Notes under the pieces: generated by a model
Database searches by the model: none
What the model saw: the letters and a program-made list of their open reading frames with translations, nothing else
Told to the model about the DNA's origin: nothing
Made by a program: the position numbers and the translations under genes
NCBI RefSeq assembly: GCF_030269925.1
Contig: NC_085116.1
Location: 14,880,001 to 14,944,000, forward strand
DNA from: Bombyx mori
Taxonomy: Eukaryota > Arthropoda > Insecta > Lepidoptera > Bombycidae
Direction: 5' to 3'
DNA length: 64,000 nucleotides
In this document: piece after piece, positions 55,932-64,000 of the stretch
How the letters are laid out: each line of letters opens with the position of its first letter
How positions within the stretch are numbered: position 1 is the stretch's first letter

Positions 55932-56371
55932 TAATAGCACATCGGACTACGAGTGACGCAGAAATCAAAAAGCTCCACTTATTTACTATAAAATACAAAG
56001 ATTTTCCGTCTTCAATCCTTTCTCACGAACGAAGACTTGACATACGTATCCTAAAGCGTGTCCCTTAATTACGTCGAAATTAAAAAGGCTTCGTGAACGC
56101 CAAGCATTTCAAGACAATACTTTTAATGTCGGCGAATGTGTAATCCTGAAATTGCGCATCACTCACACGCCTTCGCGAGAAGATTGTTCAAAGTCTTAAT
56201 AAGGCATTAGAGTGTTCTCTACCCGCGTTTTAATCTCGCACAACCGTAACACGCAGTTAGCGCTAATGCTCTGAAATTATGTTAGAAGAAAAGATTATTC
56301 TTTGCGTAATTTAGAATAAGGATTACGAGCAGTATAAGCGTCGCGAGCGTTATTGTCTTATAATTCCGTGA
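55932..56371. other. No recognised features
   Basis: Nothing beyond background. Confidence 0.35.
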
Positions 56372-56752
56372 AGTCGTCGTGGCCTAAAGGATAAGACGTT
56401 CGGTGCATTCGTATGTAGCGACGCACCGGTGTTCGAATCCCGCAGGCGGGTACCAATTTTTCTGATGAAATACGTACTTAACTAACGCTCACTATTCACT
56501 TCCATGGTGAAGGAATAAAGTCGTGTAATAAAAATCAAACTCGCAAAAGTTATAATTTGTCATAATTACTGGTGGTAGGACGTATTCTGAGTCCGCACGG
56601 GTAGGTACCACCACCCTGCCTATTTCTGCCGTGAAGCAGTAATGCGTTTCGGTTTGAAGGGTGGGGCCGTTGTACTATAAAAGCTCTGGTAACTACTTAA
56701 AATCAGCTGGGCCGTGAACTCGTTCATCCACCTAAGCAATAATAATAATAAA
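56372..56752 (+). repeat. Bm1 SINE with tRNA-derived head
   Basis: 381 bp. The head has a Pol III A box (TGGCCTAAAGG at 56380) and B box (GTTCGAATCCC at 56431). The linker (cttccatggtgaaggaataa) and common body follow, with an internal deletion near 56668-56690, ending in an (AAT)n tail. It identifies the SINE family of the other copies and the organism group. It could be transcribed by RNA polymerase III. Confidence 0.93.
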
Positions 56753-56850
56753 GTGTTATATTGCGATTAGAAAACAAAAGTTACAGTTAAAAGTGCGCTA
56801 CAGGATTTATTTAGATTATGCTTTGAAATATCCCACCGCATTCTGAACCC

Positions 56851-57350
56851 TAGATAATACACATAAATTAGTTATAGATATGTAACTCAAGCACTCAACC
56901 AAAATGTTTACGGGCGTCGGCCGCTAGATGGCTTCGCTTCGATAAGTTTCTCCTATAGATGGCAGTAACATATTACCTATCCTATATTTTATTTATAATG
57001 AAGGATTTTGTAAATTTTCAGAAACCATAAATTGATAAAATTTAATCAATTTGTCTCTAACAAATAAAGACTTGTATGACTTTTTTTTTTTTTTTTCTGT
57101 GTTTAGTTATACTATAATTAAATGCCTTAAACACGAGACTTGTGGAGAGTATTAAGCGGTAGGCAGCGGCTTGGCTCTGCCCTTGGCATTGCTGAAGTCC
57201 ATGGGCGACGGTAACCACTCATAATCAGGTAGGCCGTATGCTCGTTTGCCTACAAGGACAATAAAAAAAAGTTTAGGGGCATCCGCTACAAGATGTCGCT
57301 AGTTTTCATACAGAAAAAATATTTGTCTTAAAGTTTCGCAGTTTCAGGGC
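56851..57350 (+). repeat. Dispersed repeat family C, copy 2, with nested repeat B
   Basis: Same order as 7072-7448 (ctagatggcttcgct, tagatggcagtaacatatta, ggcatccgctacaagatgtc). Interrupted at 57157-57270. Confidence 0.75.
57157..57270 (+). repeat. Repeat B inside repeat C
   Basis: ggtaggcagcggcttggctc to cctacaaggacaataaaaaa. Absent from the corresponding point of copy 1. Confidence 0.82.
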
Positions 57351-57933
57351 TCTGTTCCGAGATACAGCTGAAGCAATACAAACGAAAACTTTAAGTTCCC
57401 GATTCTAACCTTAATACAACACTTTTTCTCATTAGAATAAGCCGCGTTTAATAAATTTACGATCATTCGAAATGTTTCCTTTGACCTACATCACGAATAG
57501 AGCCCCCTTTTTCAACTTCCCTTAAAATTCAAAAGGAAGTGGATGCCGACGTCGGATGGCACTCGTCTCGGCATCCGGATGTGACTACGGCGTCACAATG
57601 GCGGCAGCATTAATTTCGGGTTTTCATATGGAAATCTCGGAGGTTGGATGAGATAGTGGGATGAGATTAAGCGAGATTTCATGAGGTTTGATGCTGTGGA
57701 GATACGAATTAGAAGCTAATGGGCAGGGTGGGGGAATCGTTAAAAAAATATAGTCTTCGAAGTTAGTTAGTTAGTTAGTTAGTTAGTTAGAAGACATTGG
57801 CAATTTGATGGTGAGTGGTCACCGCTGTGGACATTAGAAATGCCAAGGTCATAGACAAACTCCTTCCTAAGCGTATTCGTTTTAAGCGTATTCGTCTACA
57901 GCTTCAGTAGAATTCAATAAATGGTTAAGAATT
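57351..57933. other. No genes; (TTAG)n and weak repeat B trace
   Basis: (TTAG)n at 57761-57790. 57798-57880 resembles a diverged antisense repeat B. A GC-richer patch lies at 57540-57610. Confidence 0.4.
57761..57790. repeat. (TTAG)7 microsatellite
   Basis: Uninterrupted agttagttag tract; a tetranucleotide, not the TTAGG telomere unit. Confidence 0.9.
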
Positions 57934-58210
57934 TACTGGTGGTAGAACCTCTTGTGAGTCCACGCGGGTAGGTACCACCACCTTGCCTATTTCTGCCGTG
58001 AAGCAGTAATGCGTTCGGTTTGAGGGGTGGGGCAGCCGTTGTAACTATACTGAGACCTTAGAACTTAAATCTCAAGGTGGGTGGCGTATTTACGTCGTAG
58101 ATATCTATGAGCTCCAGTAACCACTTAACACCAGGTTTTTTTTTATTGCTTAGATGGGTGGACGAGCTCCTAGCCCACCAGTTGGGCTGTGAGAATAAAA
58201 AATAAAAAAA
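57934..58210 (+). repeat. Bm1-type SINE with an antisense tail piece inside
   Basis: Sense body to ttaacaccagg at 58134, then an antisense tail (ttttattgcttagatgggtg), then the remaining sense end ttgggctgtgag and A-rich tail. Confidence 0.85.
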
Positions 58211-58654
58211 ATGTCACCTGCGATCGTGTCGGGTTTTGGAAAATGAAATAAAAGAGTATTTTATACGTCGGAGCTGTTTTTTTTTAATCAACGTAAAGTC
58301 TTTCATCAAAATGCTTACAGGTAAATATATCGATACTGCCGGCTCATCTAAAATGCGTTTTCGTCTACGGCCTCAATCGCTTGATGAGCGCTAAGGATAC
58401 ACGGGTATCTACATCAGACGGCTCCGACATCCGATGATAAATGAAGACGACGTCGGGGGGTGGAGGGTGAGGGGGAGGCGAGTGCAATTTCCATAATTGA
58501 TGTTTTAAAGCTCTTTTATAACAACGTTTATATTTTTAATAACACTAAACACACTAGGAGCGCCCCGACTATTAGGAATTGTAATTACAAGTGTTAGTTC
58601 GCTTATGGAAATACGACCACAATCAAATCATGATTTACATTAATTTGATGTAAG
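58211..58654. other. No genes; GC-richer patch
   Basis: 58435-58485 is G-rich (cgtcggggggtggagggtga). Nothing else recognised. Confidence 0.35.
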
Positions 58655-58996
58655 TTTTTTTATTGCTTAGGTGGGTTGACGATCTCACAGCCCACCTGGT
58701 GTTAAGTGGTCACTGGAGCCCATAGACATCTACAACGTAAATATCACAATCCACCTGGAGACATGAGTTCTTAGGTCTCAATTTTTACAGTACAATGCCT
58801 ATCTCAACCTTTGAACCGAAACCCATTACTGCTTTACGGCAGAAGCAAGCAGGTTGGTGGTAACTACCCGTGTGGAATCATACGACATTCTACCACCAGT
58901 AATTACGCCAATTATAATTTTGCGAGTTTGATTTTTATGATGATCTTATTTCTTCACTGTTGAAGTAAGTCGTAAACATTTAGGCCACGACAACTT
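58655..58996 (-). repeat. Bm1-type SINE with partial head
   Basis: Antisense. Body and linker (tgatcttatttcttcactgt) run to the first bases of the head (aggccacgac); most of the head is deleted. Confidence 0.88.
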
Positions 58997-61499
58997 CAAA
59001 ACTTGTTTTGTTCATACATTTATTCTTTGTAAGGTAAAATAAATCCAACTGTTTCCAAATTTGTTTGATAGATAGAACTATATAGGCCCATTACTAATTA
59101 TAAATAATAATAAAAAAATGACTCCGAAACAAAGGACAAAATGGGCTGTTATGTTTTTGGCTGTTTATAGATAATAAACGTTTCATATTAAATAATACAA
59201 TTGTGATTTTGATCTCTTATCTTAAAGAAGGCGGATTACGACATCGCGTAACCCTTATGGTATCTAAGGGCATAGAAGGAAAAAAAAATTGAAGGAATTA
59301 TTTAATTATAAATAATTTAATTATAATTAATGAAAGAAATTGAAAGGAAAAGAAAAAACATTTGTGAACAATGTTCGATATTAACTGGATTAAGTGGAAA
59401 TTCAATTTAAGAAATACCTGTTTTAAAATATACAATACGTAAGATACACGGACTACAACTTCGTTTTCTAACAATTACTGAATCTAATTAAAAAAAAAAC
59501 GTAAACTAGATCAAACTTTGTATTAAGTTAGATTAATAATCGTCATGACTTGTTGTCGTAGATGGCTACGAATTACTTGCTCGGTTCTACGACGTAGCAC
59601 AAATGGCGCTCTACACTTTTATTGTTGTCTACGAGATGGAAAATGTCACACTTCTCTACGTCCAGTACATTTTTCGTGGCCTTTTTTGGTTCATATATTT
59701 TCTGTTTTTCTTTGTATACAAAAGGAATTAACAATAGTATCTTGAGGTAAGTTTCGTTTGCTTCAATTAAGTTGTCTACTAACGACAAGGGTGTCCATGT
59801 ATTAGGTAAGCCAGGTCTAAAAATTAAATGAAATATACAGAAATTAATGGTCTAATTATGGACACGCGAGTTGGTCGCTTGATTTATGAACGAAATAGCG
59901 ACAATTCACGCGCGAATGAATGTCTCGAGAATCGTTGAAAACGAAATAGCATTAGCGTTTGACCAATTCGGCTTTTGTGTGGTTTTCAATATTTTAGGGT
60001 TGTCACTCAACAAATACCACCACAATTTTGTATTGTATTGTTGTGAATATTTGGCAGGAAATTTTTGTTAACGAATAGCTCTGCTGGTAGGGTGTACTGT
60101 AAATCTTAACGGGTAGCTTCCATTGTCCTTTGTATTTCAGTGGACAGAGTTTTACAATTCAATATTTGACCTCAAGTTTCAATTTAATCACGTAAAGTCC
60201 TTTCTTTGTAGTTAAATTTGAATTTTCATTCAGCCCACGTAAATTGGTACTAAAAATATTTTGCCACGAAAATGACATAAAAAGTAGCCGTTTCATCCCT
60301 AAACCAAAACACACGTCAATCGTTTATCTCTCTTAATACCTGAAGATAATACGTTAGGGAGATCAATTTGTCCATCATTTTCCCGAATCGTCTATAAGGA
60401 CTGATCATTAACGCGTTTGACAACGTTCTGCTCTCGCCCCCGTGAGTTCGCAGCGATAATATATCACTGCCTCCAATAACCTATGTTAGGGGAGCAGCGA
60501 AAATATTACAAGTTCGAAATGGATGTGGTATTTTATTGAAACTTATATCTGTGTTGTTATTCTGGGAATATTTTGTAGCTGTAGCTCTTATCTATTACAT
60601 TATTCGCGGCATTATCATTGTAGCTGTAATGGACGACCAAAACATTAGTCGCTAGTTCTAGGAAATTAACATTACGTTCCCACACCATATAATAATATGT
60701 TTCTCAGCTTTATCAACTCGTCCACTTTCAGCAAATATTTTTAAACTATTGCATAGCCTTTATCGCGGGCTTTGAGCGCGGCGACCGTATCAAGAAATTC
60801 TGTAACGAAAATAAAACCTAGCACCCCACTCCGCCTATCATGTAGCTCGCGTTCAACACATCCACACGTTGCGTTTGTGTAGTGTTTGTGAATAAGCGCG
60901 CGGCGTGACGTCGCACTGCATGCGCATCATGAAAACTCTGCCTATCTCTGTCTCTCGCAAGGTCTAGCTTATGAGTGTGAAGAGGACAGTTAATGTTTTG
61001 CTTTTGTTAATGTTTATAAATATAGCGTGGTCTTATTTTATTATCGTTTTAATATTAAATTGTTATTGTCTAATTATAATAGCATAACTTGATAAAAAGT
61101 GCTATGCAATAGCTTTACCGCGGCAGTCTCCGAGTGCCACACGTGATTTTTTTAACATCGAAAATTTTAACTCTTATCATAATAAGTACCTTAATTTTTT
61201 GAATAAATAATTTAAGTTTCTTTATACAGTGAATATTATTTTTGCTTCACGGGAGACATGCCGTATCCATAATTCGTAACGTTTTGCTACATAGGTACCT
61301 GTCATTGAAGGAATGCGGAAAGTATAAAAGCTTCCCCTCGTCAGGTGAGCTTTTCATTTCTACACCGATATATTATTCCGAAGAGCTCATAGCTTAAGAG
61401 CCATTGCCTATTTCGAGGAAGAACGTATTGAAGATTTTGTCACGATATATTGGCACTGCATTGTTGATTAATATGACGCTTTACGTAATAAAATAAAAA
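58997..61499. other. No recognised genes
   Basis: ORFs 59545-59745 and 59573-59788 lack known motifs. 60840-60960 is CpG-richer (gcgcgcggcgtgacgtcgca) and could be a promoter or first exon; unproven. Confidence 0.35.
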
Positions 61500-61773
61500 T
61501 GAATTGCTGTTCATTAGTCTCGCTAAAACTCGAGAACGGCTGGACCGATTTGGCTAATTTTGGTCTTGAATTATTTGTGGAAGTCCAGAAAAGGTTTAAA
61601 AGGTAGATAAATATGAAAATGCTCGGAATTAAATAAAAATAACAATTTTTTTTTCCCTTTGATGTGCTCTCCGTCGGACAGATTCCTTTTGTTTGTTTTA
61701 TGTTTATTTTATACAAAAATATAGGTCTTTTATTTATCGATTGAGGCACTCCGAAGTCTGCCGGGTCAGCTAG
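61500..61773 (+). mobile_element. Helitron-like fragment with 3' terminus
   Basis: ctcgagaacggctggaccga line, then gtctgccgggtcagCTAG|T at 61770-61773. Confidence 0.75.
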
Positions 61774-62802
61774 TAAAATTATAAATTAGAAAAATAGGCC
61801 ATGTTCCTTTAGATTATTTATTAGAAATTAAGTGCCTATTGTCCTATGTACCCGGTGAATTCGTATCCTTAAAAGCCTTTTTAATTATGTCTACCTTTCG
61901 GAAATGCCAAAGAAATTTAAATACTACAGTATTCTTTGTATTCTGAGTATTTTTTATGTTTTTATTTATTCATTTACAATATACACTAACACAGAATACC
62001 TAAGCTATTGAAACTTGTAGTAAAAACGTAAGATTTTACAGAATGTCTTTCGAATCTATTTATTTTTCTTTGGGAAACTAAAATTTTACGACCGCGCCTA
62101 AAGGACACGTATTCAGCATTTACGCATTGTACGTTCGTGATAGAAATGTGTGTTTAAGCGTTTTGATGACGTCATAAAATTCTACGCCATCAAACGTTGG
62201 CCACATAAATCAAAGGTTCGACCGTTTAAGCGATTTCGAACTCTGCACTATTGAAAATTGGAACGTTTTCGGTATGTTGTCACGAGCCAAATTTATGAAC
62301 AAGCTCGCTGACAACTATGAAACTTCTTAACAGCTCTTCACTACGTACGGACGTGGCTAGTGTGTTAAATTAAAACATTATTTAAATTGTATTACCATAG
62401 AGTTTGGCGAGTCGCTAACATAATACAAACAAGTTTTGCGGTTTCAACTTGCATTTATTATTTCCAACGTTACGAATACATCTCGATGCCCCCAATGAAC
62501 ACTACTCTAACTCAAAATTTTGAAATTTTCGTTTTCCACGCAAATTCGCTTCACTATTTTAAAAGTATTACAAATCATTATTGATGGGGTTCGAAGCAAG
62601 AGTAAATCAGCTAGATACACAAAAAAAAACCATAAATATATCTGCAATAATAAAGATGTTATCAACTTTTTTCGTTTAAACGCTCCTTCCTGTAAACCTA
62701 CGAATTTGGAGTTAGCGTAGTGTTCATTGGAGGCATCGATTTGAAAAGAAACGCAAATATCTGGAAATAATTATTATATTAAAAAAATAATCGAAAGGGT
62801 AA
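61774..62802. other. No recognised features
   Basis: AT-rich with short ORFs only. Confidence 0.35.
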
Positions 62803-63208
62803 TCTATATATTAATACGTAAAGCAAAAACTTTGTATCCCTTTTTACGAAAATTGCGCGGACGGAGTAGTATGAAATTTTCCACACTTATAGAGAATATA
62901 GAGAAGAAGTGCACAATGCTAATATTTTTTTTAAATAATGCATAAAAGATACCTTAAATCAATAAAGAGAACATTACACACACTACCATGTATTTGACAC
63001 ATACACATATACTCTTTGTTAATTGTCAAAATTTTGTTAAAGTCTGTAGTCAAATTGAGAATAGGTTAGTATTGTTTATCTTTAATATTACGAGCTTTTG
63101 TCTATAGTGCAGTCTTGGCAAAATCTGTAACAATTAAAACCATAATAATGTTGAAACTTATAAATTCAATTAATTATAGTCGAATTTCGACTACTGCGGG
63201 ACCACTAG
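62803..63208 (+). mobile_element. Lep1-like mini-Helitron, complete
   Basis: A|TCTATATATTAATACGTAAAG at the left, hairpin AGTCGAATTTCGACT then actgcgggaccaCTAG|T at the right. 406 bp. Confidence 0.88.
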
Positions 63209-63753
63209 TACACACAGATATCTCCACTAAAATGAACGCGAAGCAACTGAGCCAATAACGGTGATATTTTTCCGTATTCGAAGGCGTTTTTTTAGGGTAA
63301 TTCAGTTATACCCATTTTACCCCGACAACGATGTTTTTTTTTGCGTGTTTAGTGTTTTTATATCGGCACCTCTGCGGCATGCATTACGCATTTCTCTTTA
63401 TATCCGTGAGTAAATCCGTGCGTTTTCGTGCGTTTGTAAGGGCGTGGTCTTAATAGCAGCGTTATGTTTTCTCTTCAGCTGAATGCCTTGCTTTAATTAC
63501 TAATTTATGTTGTATACACACTATTTATAGAAGTTAATATAATTTATTTAAAGATTCACACAAAATTTTACTTCGGTTTTGTTTTGACTTGGTTCCAATT
63601 TTTTTTTCGTCATTACGTCCAATTTCTGATTTGATGATGTAAGCATTAATGAAACGACACGTGTGTAACAATTACGTTAGTATGAAGTATTTTATTGTAG
63701 TTTAATAAGTCAAATCACGTAAAAGTTTATTGTGAATTATAGATTTTTTTTAA
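63209..63753. other. No recognised features
   Basis: AT-rich with T-runs. Confidence 0.35.
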
Positions 63754-63998
63754 TTTTTTTTTTTGCTTAGATGTTAGGACGAGCTCTCAGCCCATCTGAT
63801 GCCAAGTGGCTAACGGAGCCCATAGACATCTACAACGTACATGCGCCACCCACCTTGAGAAATAAGTTCTAAGTTCTCAGTATAGTTACAACGGCTGCCC
63901 CGCCCTTCAAGCCGAAACGCATTACTGTTTCACGGCAGAAATAGGCGGGGTGGTGGCACCCGCCCGTGCGGACTCACATAAGGCCCTATCACCAGTAA
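63754..63998 (-). repeat. Bm1-type SINE, 5'-truncated
   Basis: Antisense copy reaching the right edge, ending ccctatcaccagtaaag. Confidence 0.9.
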
Positions 63999-64000
63999 AG

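Noticed and set aside
56372..56450. Possible tRNA gene
   Set aside because: A and B boxes are present, but the sequence continues into the Bm1 body and does not fold into a full cloverleaf; it is the SINE head.
57761..57790. Telomeric repeat
   Set aside because: The unit is TTAG, not the insect TTAGG, and only about seven units are present.
61468..61749. Minus-strand 93-aa ORF
   Set aside because: Lies across a Helitron-derived repeat; its sequence follows the repeat, not a gene.

Overview
This window is nuclear DNA of a silkworm-type moth (genus Bombyx, most likely B. mori). It is AT-rich, intron-rich and full of moth-specific repeats. The strongest marker is the Bm1-type SINE with its tRNA-derived head (complete at 56372-56752) and about fifteen truncated copies. 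Lep1-like mini-Helitrons, RTE, Jockey and BEL/Pao retroelements and Tc1/mariner transposons support this. Nothing prokaryotic is present. || One host gene is supported, on the minus strand. Seven coding exons can be joined with consistent splice sites and phases: 27537-27447, 10311-10147, 5531-5369, 5027-4879, 4587-4458, 4376-2198 and 206-56, about 1,009 codons. The gene runs off the left edge, and its 5' exons lie upstream of 27537, either unrecognised in the window or beyond it. The protein starts with coiled coil, continues with a Pro-rich linker, and ends (as far as seen) in a long acidic Ser/Glu-rich region with two SxIP-type EB1-binding motifs. It looks like a microtubule plus-end scaffold, and a weak resemblance to NCKAP5/NCKAP5L is suggested. 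The reading frame of the large exon reaches a stop at 2164, but a donor at 2197/2198 joined to the acceptor at 206/207 continues the protein in frame. || Introns and flanks are mostly mobile DNA. 1-10 kb: 3' exons, a complete DD41D mariner with an open transposase (636-1945) inside an intron, and a pogo/Tigger-like MITE (9185-9833). 10-28 kb: a 17-kb intron with mini-Helitrons, a first DD37D (maT) mariner (16624-17932), SINEs, Jockey tails and a long-TIR element (21271-21728). 27.6-28.9 kb: a second maT copy about 100 bp from an exon. 29-41 kb: nested Bm1 copies, a hAT MITE with 8-bp target duplication, and a 2.4-kb Helitron (36653-39039) with a helicase remnant and a four-unit 176-bp tandem array. 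43-53.8 kb: a 5'-truncated Jockey LINE whose ORF2 is interrupted by a complete BEL/Pao retrotransposon (44356-50856) with identical 351-bp LTRs and a GTTAG target duplication. 53.8-64 kb: a near-perfect palindromic MITE, an RTE fragment with 14-bp target duplication, the full Bm1 and further repeats. || The most useful signals are the very young BEL-in-Jockey nest, the intact DD41D mariner, the Helitron with internal array, and the host gene's SxIP region. I did not find a convincing new multi-gene system; the window is best read as a gene with large introns and a dated series of nested transposon insertions.
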